Shown piece after piece: positions 11,142 to 23,060 of a DNA stretch of 64,000 nt. The DNA comes from Calliopum simillimum (Eukaryota; Arthropoda; Insecta; Diptera; Lauxaniidae). The translations under genes were made by a program, and so were the position numbers. Each line of letters begins with the position of its first letter. Within the stretch, counting starts at the first letter, position 1. The notes beneath the pieces were generated by a model that saw only the letters and a list, made by a program, of their open reading frames with translations, made no database searches and was not told where the DNA came from. The stretch lies in NCBI GenBank assembly GCA_951812925.1, contig OX638372.1, positions 51,053,722 to 51,117,721 of the forward strand, read 5' to 3'.

Positions 11142-11787
11142 TAGGGTGGGCCGATTTGAAAACTAATCTCGGCTACCCCCCTATGTGAAAGTTCATTCAA
11201 TTCTATGAATATTTGCCCAAGGGACTATACCTCTGCGTTCAACTTAAGTTCGGCGCATTTTTGATCGAAAATTGTACCTTTCATCAATATTTTTTTTTAT
11301 TTTCATACTAAATTTTACAAATTTTTATAAAGACAAAAGTAATGTCATTAAATAATTTGGCTGGTATTCTGTCAGTTATCAATTAAATTGCGTTCTGTTT
11401 ACATAAAAAGTTTACTTGATGGTGTGGAATTGATGCTATATATTTAAAAAAGTGATATGGGTCAAATAGCCGATTATTATGACCGACTTTCAAAATAAAC
11501 GATTCATATTTTTGGATGAATTTTTTCAAACAAAACACCAACCTAGGCTGAAAGTTCATTCAATTCTATGAATATTTGCCCAAGGAACCATACCTCTACG
11601 TTCAACTTTAGTTCGGCGCATTTTCAATTGAAAATTTAGGTAAAACTTTCAATCGAAAATGCGCCGAACTAAACTTGAACGTAGAGGTATGGTTCCTTGG
11701 GCAAATATTCATAGAATTGAATGAACTTTCACATAGGGGGGTAGCCGATGTCGATAAAATTTCCACCATACAATTTGGCCCACCCTA
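11142..11787. mobile_element. Complete hAT-type MITE with 8-bp target duplication
   Basis: The ends are TAGGGTGGGCC (11142-11152) and GGCCCACCCTA (11777-11787), flanked by exact copies of TTATCTAT (11134-11141 and 11788-11795). An 8-bp duplication and a TAGGG start fit the hAT superfamily. Inside are one diverged and one near-perfect pair of arms. The block AAGTTCATTCAATTCTATGA ... TTTGCCCAAGG ... TTCGGCGCATTTT occurs at 11188-11270, again at 11549-11632, and inverted at 11653-11740. The element is about 646 bp and non-coding. Confidence 0.9.
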
Positions 11788-11899
11788 TTATCTATACTAT
11801 TTATATAAAATTGCTTATATGAAAACCCTATGTAACGATTTGGTGCAAAATATACCGAACCGATTTTAATAATTTTTTTTTTTAAACGTTCTACGGGTA

Positions 11900-13214
11900 A
11901 AAAGGAACGGGAATGTATACTTATTTTTTTGGTTTTTATAATATAAACCTTTTTTTTTTTAGTATGAAGTTGTTGAAAAAAAAATTCAATGCTTGCATAA
12001 AAATGATCGTTTGCATTTCAGTCGCTATAGCTTGCTGCGCCATGAGTTATGTGCTGTTGTTGTCTTTTCCGTCTCTTTCATTTATTGTTTTTTTTTTTAT
12101 TCTTGATGTTGTGTTGTTGATGAGAGCAAAAATGAGAGTGATTTCGTCAGTGATGACAACACAATATATTCAATATTTTTGGACTTTTAACTATGTTTTA
12201 CATGTTTTTCAATATTTTTCAATTCTTTTTGACTTTTTTCGATATTTTGGATGTTTTTCGAAACACTTGGACTTTGACCGATTTCTTCGATGTACATATT
12301 TCACTATTTTTCGAAACTTTTGATTTTGTTTCGATATATTGGATGTTTTGTTTTTAGACTTTCACCGATTTCTTCAATGTGTTTCAATATTTTTCAAAAC
12401 TGTTGGGCTTTTACCGATATATAGATGCTTTTCGATTTCTTTTTTGTAATTTTACCGATATTTTGGATGTTTTTCAATAAACTTAAGCTTTTGCCGATTT
12501 CTTCTATGTGTTTCAATATTTTTCAAAACTTTCGAACTTTTTCCGATATATAGGACGTTTTTCGACATTTTTGGAATTTTTTGCGATATTTTGGGTGTTT
12601 TTCTATAAACTTGGACTTTACCAATTTCTTAGTTGTGTTTCAATATTTTCCAAAACTTTTGGACCCTTTTCGATACATTGAATATTTTTCGATATATGTA
12701 TTTGAACTTTCACCGATTTCTTCAATGTTTTCCAATAATTTTGGGCTTTTACCGATATGTAGGATGTTTTTCGACATTTTTGGACCTTTACCGATATTTT
12801 AAATGTTTTTCAATATTTTTCGAAACTTTTGGACTTTTACCTATATTTTGGATGTTTTCGTTATATTTGGACTTTTACCTATACTTTAGATCTTCTTCTA
12901 TACTTTTTGACTTTTGCCGATATTTTAAATGTTTTTCGATACATTTGGGCTTTTACCGATTTCTTCGGTGTATTTCGATACTTTTGGACATTTACCAATA
13001 TTTTGGACATTTTTCCATAAACTTGGACTCTTACCGATTACTTCAATGCATATTTTAATATTTTGCCATACTTTTGGAATTTTGCCGATAAAATAAATAT
13101 ATCGGAGCATCTGTTTGTGGCACATTGTTTTAAAAAATAAAAAAGTTTTCGTAATTAGCTTTTTAGTGCCTGGCTTTTTATGAAAACCCGTGCAACGCCG
13201 GGTAAAACAGCTAG
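11900..13214 (+). mobile_element. Helitron-type element (3' end defined) carrying a minisatellite
   Basis: The 3' terminus is a classic Helitron end. A hairpin ACCCG / CGGGT (13186-13190 and 13199-13203, loop TGCAACGC) is followed by seven bases and CTAG (13211-13214), then T. I could not fix the 5' end; 11900 is a guess bounded by the hAT MITE. The interior is mostly the minisatellite at 12170-13090, an architecture reminiscent of non-autonomous Helitrons/DINE-1 with internal tandem repeats. No Rep/helicase coding is present. Confidence 0.65.
12170..13090 (+). repeat. Degenerate minisatellite (GACTTTTACCGATATTTTGG unit)
   Basis: About 0.9 kb of imperfect units alternates GACTTTTACCGATATTTTGG, ATGTTTTTCGATATTTTTGG and ACCGATTTCTTCAATGTGTT. 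Because of the periodicity, several frames stay open and translate to aromatic-rich repeats (FRYFGCFS, LDFYRFL). Those are by-products of the repeat, not proteins. Confidence 0.8.
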
Positions 13215-13219
13215 TATCA

Positions 13220-13760
13220 CTATAAAATTGTAGCTAGGGAGTTCTGGAGATCGCATATTTCGAGCTCAGGATAAACTTTTTTGGAAATGGTAAGTCCGAA
13301 ATGGCGGGCAATTTTCTTAAAAAATTATTGAGGGTATTCTTGAAAACGTGTAAAAGCCTCGAAAACTTCGTAAACTCGTAAAACTATCAAAGTTCTTATT
13401 GATTTTGACAACTATTACGAGTTTACGAGGCATTTACATGTTATTATGAATACCCTCATTATATTGCAACAAAATTGTGTCATCGGAGTTTTTGAGGTCG
13501 CTATTCCAAAACAAAATGGTAAAAAATTTTCTCAAAAAATGATTCTATCACAACAATATTGTGGCTACTATATAAGCGCTTTTGAAGTCACTGATTCAGA
13601 ATTCGAAATTAATATTTTTGAAGACAAAATGGTGCATTTAATATAGTGGACTATTTTCTTAAAGAAAGATTATTTCACGACAAAATTGTGGCAAGGAGGG
13701 TTTTTGAACTCACTGATACCAAATTTTGGATTAAATTTTTCGAATTCAAAATGACGGAGA
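13220..13760 (+). repeat. Tandem array with TTTTTGAGGTCGCTGATTCC-type units
   Basis: Units of roughly 100 bp carry, in order, AAATGGCGG(G)CAATTTTCTT, AAAAAATGATTNTATCACAACA, AAATTGTGG and TTTTTGAGGTCGCT. They occur at about 13220-13330, 13475-13560, 13575-13680 and 13700-13760, with decreasing similarity. The same unit lies at 11040-11133. It has no coding function. Confidence 0.6.
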
Positions 13761-13769
13761 GTTTTGGAC

Positions 13770-14165
13770 TATGTGGAAGGTAGGCATATCCTTGATCCAA
13801 TCACGCTCATTTTCAACTAAAAGTTAGATGCTACCGACTATACCTCAGTTATCAAATATTGATGTTGTACTTGAAATATTCCTGAAGTTTCGGGCTATAT
13901 GAAAAGTTGCTTGTTCTTGATCCGATCGTGCCCATTTTCATAGCTTTATGCTACTAATTTTACCTCAGATGTCAAATATTATTGTTGTACTTGATATATT
14001 ACCGAAGCTATGGCAATTAAAATCATTGAGCTGTATGGGAGGTGCGCGTGTCCTTGAACCGATCACACTTATTTTCAACGGGCAGCTTAATGCTGATAAT
14101 CAAATCTTAGATATTATTTTGGGCCATATGGGAGGTGGGCGAGCCCTCGACCTGATCGCATCTAT
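13770..14165 (+). repeat. Tandem array of about 130-bp units (GGGAGGTGGGCGTGTCCTTG type)
   Basis: Units near 13770, 13900, 14035 and 14125 share GGAGGTGCGCGTGTCCTTGA, ACCGATCACNCTNATTTTCA and a CTCAGATNTCAAATATT segment. The ORF at 13948-14178 is a by-product. The consensus resembles the GGTGGGCGTGTCC segments at 42095-42140 and 44050-44080. Confidence 0.65.
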
Positions 14166-14210
14166 TTTCAACAAATAACTAGAGCGAAGAAAAAAGAATA
14201 ACTGGCGTTG

Positions 14211-14432
14211 TCAAATGAGTTTCTACCACGTTCGTGAGTATTATAACTACGTTTCGTTACTGATTTGGATCTAAAAAAGTTTATATTTGTATGATGCGTT
14301 GCTAAATCACTTACGAACGTGGTTAAAGCTTATTCAGCAACGCTGGTTGCCAAGCGTTGTTAAATCCAAATCAGCAACGAAACGTAGTCAAAACACTCAC
14401 GAAACGTGGTTAAATCCAAATCAGCTCATTTC
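14211..14432. repeat. Inverted-repeat MITE-like segment
   Basis: CTACGTTTCGTTACTGATTT (from 14247) is the near-exact reverse complement of the segment ending at 14387, with outer parts ACCACGTTCGTGAG (14225) and CTCACGAAACGTGG (about 14397-14410) also paired. A third ACGAACGTGGTTAAA lies near 14313. The size is about 220 bp and no clear target duplication is seen. Confidence 0.6.
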
Positions 14433-14468
14433 AAAACAAATAGATTTTCAGTCAACTTCACAATAATG

Positions 14469-14540
14469 ATGGCACTGGCTGAGTTACTAACGTCCGCATC
14501 TATCACACGACCGATTCCAGGTTCAAATCTCCACAAACGA
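14469..14540 (+). ncRNA. tRNA-like segment (possible SINE head)
   Basis: TGGCTGAGTTA (14476-14486) matches the Pol III A box at 10 of 11 positions. GGTTCAAATCT (14520-14530) resembles a B box, 44 nt downstream. Between them is TATCACACGACCGATTCC, which is shared in diverged form with the tRNA-like unit at 61771-61858. Cloverleaf stems are poor, so this is a tRNA-derived remnant at best. Confidence 0.35.
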
Positions 14541-14599
14541 GCCATGTTCAAAATTTGGGTCGCCACGTTGTTAAAATAACCACGTTTCTGCCATTTTCG

Positions 14600-16780
14600 A
14601 CAATGTTGTTTTCTCTGTGTACCAATATTATCTCAGATATCGAGTTTCATTTCTCTATATTAAAAGGTTCGGCTATTATGTATTAGTTTTACGAAACTTG
14701 AGCGCTGCAAGAATATAGAAAAGTCGCTAAAGAAAAACTCATCGTAGTCCAAAATGCGGTGTGAACGGGGTGGTTTATTATTACATAGAACCTTATATTA
14801 AACACTTAAATGATCGAGCCGTTGCAACTCCATAAAACTTTTAAGTTATAATCCACAGAGCGCAAAATTCGCTAATTTGGGAAACAAAATTAGAGATTTT
14901 TTGTGATGATCCTGATATCTTTTTTATGTTAAATAAAAAAACTGTTGAACGGATAAAATGTGTTGTTTATTGTCATAAGCGAATTAAAAAATCTTACCCG
15001 TCCCTGGTCATACTTAAGGCAATCCTAAACTGGAGTGGTTCTGAACCGGAACTAATTTTCAGTTGGGATGCCATGTTCGTCATGAACTTCGAATGATTTT
15101 AATTTTGGGGAACAAATTATATTTGATGATACTTATTTGTTTTTTTTTCGGCTAAAAAATAAATTAAATAATTTGTCTCTTAAAAATTCAATATTTTAAT
15201 AGAATATTGCTTGCTTGCCGGGGTGTAAATAACACGTTAATTAACAAAGAAAACTGTCAACATAGTTTTGATTTCCAACAGACTTTGAAGCGTCAATACG
15301 AAACCCACATCTCAATACTATCTTATCATCGAAGCGTGCGAGCATATGTTGAAACAGCTGTTCATGTGTAAGACTTGAGAAATATTTACGTGATTACTCG
15401 CGTTCGATACTGAGTTCTCAATTTTACTGATAAGAAATTTAAAATTCTCTGGATTTTTTTAAGTCAATATATTTAAAACATAGTTTTAGGAGTTAATTTA
15501 AAATATACTAACGAATTCTAGTGAAAGTTTAAGTTTTCGCTGAAACTTAAAGAATCATAGATACAATTAATGAGAATTTCAAAGAAGCAACTTTTACTTA
15601 AAAATGCAAGTTGTTTACTTATATTGTGTTTAAAATTCCATTCCATTTAGATATTTTCCTCAAAGTCATAAAAACTTATTTGCATTACAATAAAGTCAAC
15701 AACAAAATAAACTTTACGTTTTTACATATGAGTGCTATGAAGTATCGACCTATCTACCTATAAATGTAGCTACCAGCATACAACATGAGCAGCGGCAGAT
15801 GCGGCAAATAAATTCAAGGCCAAAAAGGTTTTTTTTTTCTTAATAAGTTAAACCTTTACGGGCGCGTTAAACTCTACGTGGATGTGTATTTGTTTATTCA
15901 TTGTTATTTTTGTTGTTGTTGTTCTCATTGTAATAACAATTGTTTTTTGTTGGCTCGAAATGTTTTCTATCGGGCTTATAGTTATTGTTTGAATTTTTAA
16001 ATAGCAATTTTAATATTTTTTCCCGTACTAATATTTACTTTAAATAAAATTTTTAAGGGTGTTACCTTTGGCCTCGAAAAAAATGTAATACCATATACAT
16101 AGTGTATGCAAGAATAGTTCGCTTGATGTTCCCAAATACTGAATTACTCTGTCAATAAGAATACATATTTATTTGCATGGGATGTTCCATGCTTCCTAGA
16201 CCGTACCACCTTACAGGCAAAAAAAATTCCACCGTACACCATCCAACCCGAACCATTTTTGCAAGACAATTTAGATTTTTTTTTTTTTTTTGACGAAACG
16301 TAGTTCTTACCATCTTAATGTAACATTCTAATATCAGAAAATTAAAGCTCTAAAAAAATCATAACATTTTTTCTAAAAAGTATAACGATTATTCCATAAA
16401 AAGTATTTTAAAAAATTTTTTAATTTTTTTTGCCGAACGCGTATTTAAAATTCTTTCGAAAAATATCCACAAATATTGGCAATATTTACACTTCTTATGG
16501 ATAAAGGTGAAACTGCTGGGAAAATCTGCTTATGAGATTGCAAAGATGTCAATGACCTATTTTTATTTTTATTTCATTTATTGAATATGAGTGACCAATT
16601 TTTATTAAATTGATTGTATGCAATTGTATATTTTCATGCAAATTCGAAATTAATATAAAATAAAAATTTCATGACACCCTGTGAAAAGTCAACTCCATAC
16701 AACGAGAGAACTAGTACAATACACTACAAGAGCTTCAAATATAAACAACTCAACTACCGGAAATGGTGAGAAGGTTCATG
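14600..16780. other. Intergenic, no gene seen
   Basis: I see no coding pattern. 16040-16260 contains AGGGTGTTACCTTTGGCCT and, further on, GCATGGGATGTTCCATGCTT, a strongly decayed copy of the element family intact at 43788-44578. The remainder appears unique or too decayed to place. Confidence 0.45.
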
Positions 16781-16785
16781 TATAT

Positions 16786-18085
16786 TAGGGCTGTTCAAAA
16801 AAAAAAACTTTTTTCGAATTTCTTACAATAGATATACTTTGGCATCACGTACTACATCATGACAGAATATCCCATGAATTTTTTCAGATTTTTAAATGCA
16901 TTTTTAAAGGTGGCTCAAAGCAAAAACTCTACACCTCTTAAAAAACGAAAAACTGCTTTAAAAAGGCGAAATTTAACGGTTTTTCAAAGAAAAAAGTCAT
17001 CGTGCTTTAAACGAAATGAACATTTTTTAATTTACATGATCTCATACAAAAGAGCTCTTAAAAACCTTCAAGGACAAGGCATGTAAAGACTTTTTTTGGG
17101 CCAGTAGGCTCTATGATATAACGTTTGAAACATAGTGCATAGTGATGCAGCATCGTGAAAGGCAAAACGCTTTTTTATTCAAGAGGGAGGCATCTTACGA
17201 CAAAAGTGCACATAGCATAAAATGCTTAGAATCATCCAAGGAACAAGTCGTCAGCTGAGTATTATTTTGCCGTAAACGCCACTTTGTTGAAAAAGTAAAA
17301 GCAGATAACATGTGCTCGTCTCTACACAATTTATGTGCTTTTGCTTTTTCAACGAAGTGGCTTTTACGGCAAAATAATATTCAGCCGACGAAGTGTGAAT
17401 TGTTTTTTTTTTGTTTGAAAATTTTATTAAAAATGACGTAAAAAAAAATTTTTTTTCTAAAAAAAAATAAAAAAAAAACAATTCACACTTGTTTCTTGGA
17501 TGATTTGAAGCATTTTATGCCTTGTGCACTTTTTCGTAAGATGCCTCCCTCTTGAGTAAAAAAGCGTTTTGCCTTTCACGGGGCTGCATCACTATGTTTC
17601 AAACGTTATATCATCGAGCCTGCTAGCCCAAAAAAGTCTTAAGATGTCTTGTCTTGAAGGTTTTTAAGAGGTCTTTCGAATGAGATTTTGTAAATTAAAA
17701 AATGTTAATTTCGTTTAAAGCACGATGACTTTTTTCTTTGAAAAACCGTTAAATTCCGCCTTTTGAAAGCAGTTTTTCGTTTTTTAAGAGCTGTAAATTT
17801 TTTTTTTGTCAAAAGTACAACGTAGGTTTTAAAGTTCATTAAAAAACAAACAAAATTAATGTTTTTAAGTTACTCTAAAACCAATTTTTCAAATTGTTTG
17901 ACAACATTTTACAATTAATGCCAAAAAAAAAAAAAAATAATAAAAATATATTTTTGCTTTGAGCCACCTTTAAAAATGCATTTAAAAATCTGAAAAAATT
18001 CATGGGATATTCTGTCATGATGTAGAACGTGCTGCCAAAGTATATCTAAGAAATTCAAAAAAAATTTTTTTTTTGGACAGCCCTG
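16786..18085. mobile_element. 1.3-kb foldback element with hAT-like ends
   Basis: Long arms are related as reverse complements. The left end TAGGGCTGTTCAAAAAA (from 16786) pairs with the right end TTTTTGGACAGCCCTG (to 18085). GACAGAATATCCCATGAATT (16861) and GCATTTTTAAAGGTGGCTCA (about 16899) have mirror copies at about 17945-18020. The centre is near 17436. TAGGG/CAGGG starts fit hAT-type ends, but I see no matching 8-bp duplication. All ORFs here are arm artefacts. Confidence 0.8.
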
Positions 18086-18099
18086 GGTGTAGGGTATAA

Positions 18100-19650
18100 A
18101 AATAGGTATCATATGATGATTATAAGTCACTCTTATTGCTAATAATGAAGTTTTATCACGAATAAATATTCTCGAGAAGTCTAATGTAGTCTAGAGAGTG
18201 TGTATTCATGATGTGGCCCATGTGGTCTTAAGTTGGTTTACATCCTACATTCCTTTGTAAATGAACTATTAGTAGTTTCGGCTATAAAGTTTGAACGGAA
18301 ACTTTCTGGTATCACGGAAGCCGACAGCCCGGCAGAGGCTGTTGGAACTTCTAGAATGACTATACGTTGGGAGGTTTGTAGTGGCTGTAGTTTAGTCACT
18401 AATCGCAGTTAGAGTGCACGTTCGAAGTGTAGTTGCATTGCAACTTTGAGTCTTAACCTAAGAAATGATCGAGGTAGTGTATAAAGGAATCATTGTGAAT
18501 TGGGGTGAATTCGTCTACAAACGCATGATTCAGAAAAAAAGTAACCGTTAGAGGCTAACTGCCGCATTGACAGTTGCAACTTTTACCGATATATAAGAGC
18601 ACGTGTGAAGAATACCGTACATGAAGTCTACAATTTGTTTCTTAACAATAGTGTATCGACCAACTTTTGAAGTGGGTACTTTTACTCCATGAGACAGTCC
18701 TTAACATTTCTAAAATCCATTATCTTTGGGACTGACTCATTAAGACTTAGAGAAATTATAGGCCACGTGCCCGGTTCCCCGTTCTCTGTCAGTCCAAATC
18801 TAAAAAAATCTTGTAACCCAGTAAAGAATATTTTTAAGTGTTGAATATAGAAGTGGATTTGCCAAATATTGCGAATTAAAATAAGATATATTCAGAATCA
18901 ACCCAGAGGTCTCTCTCCACTTACCTGTAATGAAACAAATAGAACAGATAATATTAAAATATTAATATTCACCGAATCTAGACACATAGCAAAAAATTAC
19001 CGTTTTTTTGTTTGAGCCAAAAAACATTTCTCAAATTCTCCAATTAGTAAAAATGGCAAATTTTTACTACCATTTACATAAAACGTACAAAATTTTTTCT
19101 TGTTAACATGCGCGTATTTTACAAGTCCGCTGTGGCTTAAACTAAATTCACAAGTATTTAACTAATTTTATTGCCCGTGTTTGGTTGCTTTCAGTTGAAT
19201 ATATTGTTGTGTTAGCCATTTAAGTGCTAAATTTTCTTTAACTATTTAAGCAGTCGATTGCATATGCGGCTATTTATCTATTCGAATCAATTGTGTATCT
19301 ATGACGCTGTTCAAATAAGTTGCTGGCATATATTTCAACAACTTTGACAATTTAAGAAATCTGATATGTTTTAACTTAATAGTTAAAAACAATGTCATAA
19401 ATTCAATTTGATTAAAAATTTTCTTCAACTACATAAAAACATTCACATGCATATCGCACTCAAACTAAAAATCAGTCGCAACTCTACTCAAAATTTCTTA
19501 ATTTTTTGGTTTTAATTGAAGTATTGAGGTCGACTCGAAGTAGATTGTCTGGACCAGATACTGAGCTAGGTTTTTCATGTTGTGAACTGATGATTTTACT
19601 TGATGTCCTATGAAGGGCATATTTGTATTAGACCGGGTCGTTTTTGTACG
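18100..19650. other. Intergenic; slightly GC-richer stretch without ORF
   Basis: 18290-18720 is less AT-rich than its surroundings and includes CGACAGCCCGGCAGAGGCTG. It has no open frame of note and no obvious repeat partner here. It could be a solo LTR or decayed element, but I see no paired terminal motif. Nothing was found in 18720-19650. Confidence 0.4.
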
Positions 19651-20490
19651 AATCAAAATAAAATCATCCCGAAACCGATTCAAAAGTTAGAAGGACTTTT
19701 AAAAACGATATCTGCATCATCTCTTTTTCATTCCGAGAAAAACCAATAGAGCACTTTTTGGCTAAAACTTTTTCATAACTTTTTTTTTTTCATTTGAAAA
19801 TGGATGCCCAAGAGTGCTTTTGAAATAAAGATTATGTTCTTAAAGAATTTTGTCGTTTCAGTAAAAATATATATTTTTTTTTGGGATATAGACAATATTC
19901 GGTTCCAAAGATCGATTTTTTTCCAATTTTTAATAACGAGGTCGGAAAAACGATTTTTTACTCAAAAGCAAGGGAACTTGCGAGGAAAGTGAATGAGGCA
20001 AAAAATGCTTAAAATTGTCCCAAGAATACGTGTGAATTTTTTAAAAATTTTTGGAAGGTGTTAAGCTCACGTTTGTCAGCAAAATGCTAGGTTTACTTAA
20101 AACCAAGACTTTTTTTTTGTTGACAAAGTTTTGAAAAATTATTATACATATATCCAAAAAATTCTGAAAAAATTCACACGTATTCTTTGGACAATTCCAA
20201 GAAGTTTTTGCTTAATACACTTTTTCGTAATATTCCTTGCATTTGAGTAAAAAATCGTTTTTCCGACCTCGTTATTGAAAATCGTAAAAAAAATCGATTT
20301 TTGGTACCAAATATTATCCATACACCAAAAAAAATAAAAAATTTTAACTGCCAAAGTATATGTAAGAACATAATCTTAATTTTTAAAGCACTCTTTAGTA
20401 CCCATTTTCTAATGAAAAAAAAGTTATGACCAAAAAACATGTTTTTCAGACAAAATAAGCCTTCAGTAGAATCAAAAAAAATTTTTTTTT
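19650..20490. mobile_element. Foldback element, family with ACTCAAAAGCAAGG core
   Basis: AAATGGATGCCCAAGAGTGC (about 19797), CGAGGTCGGAAAAACGATTT (about 19940) and AATACGTGTGAATTTTTT (about 20025) have inverted counterparts at about 20395-20410, 20255-20275 and 20175. The arms are about 350 bp around a spacer near 20070. A one-armed relative lies at 22650-23060. There is no coding capacity; the three short ORFs mirror each other. Confidence 0.75.
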
Positions 20491-20499
20491 ATATGGGGA

Positions 20500-21640
20500 A
20501 AATGGCCCAACTAGAAAAGGGACTATCTCAAAATTTAGTCGAAGAGTCACGAGCGAAATTTATTTTACACATCATCTACGACGTTCGTTTCAAAACGGGT
20601 TAAGGAACTGAGTATTTACAATTTTCGGCTAAATAGTCGCTGCTGAAATTAAAAAACCAATTAGATATGCGTTTACTTGTGATAATTATAAAAACCAGAC
20701 AGAAATCAGATAAACGATTCTTTCGAACTAGATAAAGTAACAGTTACAACAACAACAGAAATTGCAATAAAAGAAATTACTTACAGATAAAGGGTAAATG
20801 CACTCGCAGAATAAAAAACAGAAACAAATTTAAACAGGTAATAATTAAAAATAAAATGGTTGAAACGTACGGGTAGCGCTCTAATCAGTTCAGCAGTAAT
20901 TAAAAACACAAAAACAGCAACAACAACAGGAACTGTAATAATTGAGGTTATAGAAGAAATACACATGAAGATATACATACATACAAATATATGTAACATC
21001 TTTCATATTGACTTACAACGGTTGTCATTACGAGTACATACTAAATGTACATATTGTAGATATTGTATATGAATTTAAGTATGATAATTATGACAGCAAT
21101 AAGAGGCACTACAGTGGTGATAAAGTACGAATGATGATGCTCAATATAATTTTAAACTTTATCGTTTATGCTCAGAAAATCAGAAAAGTTTCGAATGAAA
21201 TTGGGAAATATGAATGAACAACAGTTTATGAAAAAAATGCGGAAAACAATTAGTTGAAAAATTCCGTTTATTACACATAGCAACAAATAGAAGGGAAACC
21301 AATCTGAATTTCACTTCGATAATTTATTTTTTTTTGACTAATTCAGGATCGCTGATACCGAATCTGGCAACCGTTTTTTCATGACAGGTCATAGACCCGA
21401 GTTATCCTTGATTTAAAGTGTAGAAAACGCTCTCATGCTATATCGAAAAGTTAATAAAAGTCTAGAATACTGAAACCCATTAACAAATATAATACTGCAA
21501 GAGTATTTATAGATAGTGCGTATATCAAAGTGCTTCGAATCGAAATATTACCAGTTGAAAAATAACTTTAAAAAATTAAAAACATCTGTAAATATTCTGA
21601 AAAAAAAAGAAATCTAAGCACATCGAAAAAATCGATACAT
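20500..21640. other. Intergenic, CA-rich but no gene seen
   Basis: 20700-21100 is rich in ACAACAACA/AAACACA and ATACATAC tracts. The short ORFs on both strands have no recognisable features. 21335-21415 carries CGCTGATACCGAATCTGGCA and GAGTTATCCTTGA, a dispersed motif also seen at 52560-52630 and 55325-55395. Confidence 0.45.
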
Positions 21641-21649
21641 ATTGGGGAA

Positions 21650-22610
21650 GAGTACCGGGTGTGGGCACCGTTTTGTTTTCGACTCATAACTTTTGACCAA
21701 ATGTATGTTGTGCAGACATATAAGTATCAATGAAAAGCTAGAGACCTTAGCTAATAGTGAAGAAAGTAAATTGATTTCGATAGTTGGAAAAATTATATAA
21801 AAAAATAGTGAAGTGATAATTTTTGACAAATTAGAAAATCGGCTAAAAATGAGAAAATATGAAGTAAAACGCAATCAAATGGAGAAAAATGCAAAATTAA
21901 TTTATTCTGGACACATTGATTCATACAAATTCATCATCTGAAGTGCAATGAATGTAAGTATGCCAATTCGCGCAACTTATTTATGCTGAGCCCGTAATAA
22001 TGCTTCACGTAATACTCCTTCTCCTGGGCCGTCGAGAAAGCCTTTGAAATGAAATTCAGTTAATTAACACTCTTTAATGCTACTTGAGGAAAGTGAAAAA
22101 ACATCAATTCACCTGATTTGGTGGCACACGTTACCATTTGAGCAAGAAGTCCAGCTAAATATCATCGTTGACTGCTTCGACGTCGCCGAAATGTCGTTCT
22201 ATGTTCTTCACGCAGCGTGAAAAAACCTTAATTAGTTCCTAAGTTTTTTTTTATTTTTTTCTAGCAACTTTTGAATCAGTTTCTTCTGCGATATCTTTGA
22301 TGGACCTTTTGGTTCTTTCCTTTTCACTTAAAAGTATAATAAATTTACTGCATAAATATAGATTGTACTCAGCTTTTCGATTAATTCACTTCGATTTATC
22401 GCACTTCGAAAATGATTGAAAAAAACTTTTGTGTTGACTTTCACTTATTCAAAAATTATTTTCTTCTCAGCACAAAGCAAATGCGTCTGTTTGCTCCGGT
22501 AAATGCACAAAAACTTCGTGCTGTCATAACACGCGCTTAACATTTGTCAGAACAGCCGCATTTGTTTTCTGTCAAAAGTTATGGGGGGGTGCCCACACCC
22601 GAATCATGCC
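21650..22610 (-). mobile_element. Decayed pogo/Tigger-like DNA transposon
   Basis: The segment is bounded by an inverted pair CGGGTGTGGGCACC (21657-21670) and GGTGCCCACACCCG (about 22588-22601). Between the ends, the minus strand holds the transposase remnants described at 21940-22330. The terminal repeats are imperfect outside the 14-bp core and no TA duplication is obvious. Confidence 0.5.
21940..22330 (-). pseudogene. pogo/Tigger-type transposase N-terminal remnant
   Basis: Minus-strand translation gives three pieces in order. SIKDIAEETDSKVARKK (about 22255-22320) is helix-turn-helix-like. NIERHFGDVEAVNDDI, followed by stops, lies at about 22159-22210. KAFSTAQEKEYYVKHYYGLS plus INKLRELAYLHSLH lies at about 21945-22040. 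The last piece resembles the CENP-B-type HTH of pogo/Tigger transposases (typical pattern: LS..QE..L..YI....YGLT...LR.LAY..A). In-frame stops and a missing DDE domain show that it is dead. The family call rests on pattern memory, not on a search. Confidence 0.45.
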
Positions 22611-22639
22611 CGCTGGCGCTACTCTTACTCTTCATTAGA

Positions 22640-23060
22640 TAGCGCCGAAATTTAGATTCATCCCGAAATCGACTTAAAAGTTAGAAGGACTCTTAAAAAC
22701 GATATCTGAATCATATTTTTTTTCGTTCTGAGAAAAACCAATGGAGCACTTTTGATTCTACTGAAGGCCCATTTTGGCTAAAAAAACACATTTTTGGTCA
22801 TAACTTTTTTGTTCATTACAAAATGGATGCCCGATGGTGCTTTAGAAATAAAGCCTAAGTTTAAAAATTATAAATTTTTCATCGGCGTACATATAAAATT
22901 CGCGTTCCAAAATCGATTTTTTACGTTTTTCAATTACGCGGCTGGAAAATGATTTTTTACTCAAAAGCAAGGCATTTAACGAAAAAAGTACATAAGGCAA
23001 AAAATGCTTAGAATTGTCCAAAATATACGTGTGAGTTTTTTCAGAATTTTTTGAGATATG
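22640..23060 (+). mobile_element. Single-arm copy of the 19650-20490 foldback family
   Basis: The order ATCCCGAAATCGACTTAAAA, GAGAAAAACCAATGGAGCAC, TTTTGGTCATAACTTTTTTG, AAATGGATGCCC, ACTCAAAAGCAAGGCATTTA, GGCAAAAAATGCTTAGAATT and ACGTGTGAGTTTTTTCAGAA follows the left arm of the element at 19650. No second arm follows. The first half recurs at 62790-62950. Confidence 0.7.

Noticed and set aside
12581..13058. Aromatic-rich repeat protein (FRYFGCFS / LDFYRFL)
   Set aside because: Translation of a DNA minisatellite; several frames look alike and there is no start, splice or polyadenylation context.
18290..18720. Solo LTR
   Set aside because: No paired TG...CA terminus, target duplication or primer-binding site could be found.
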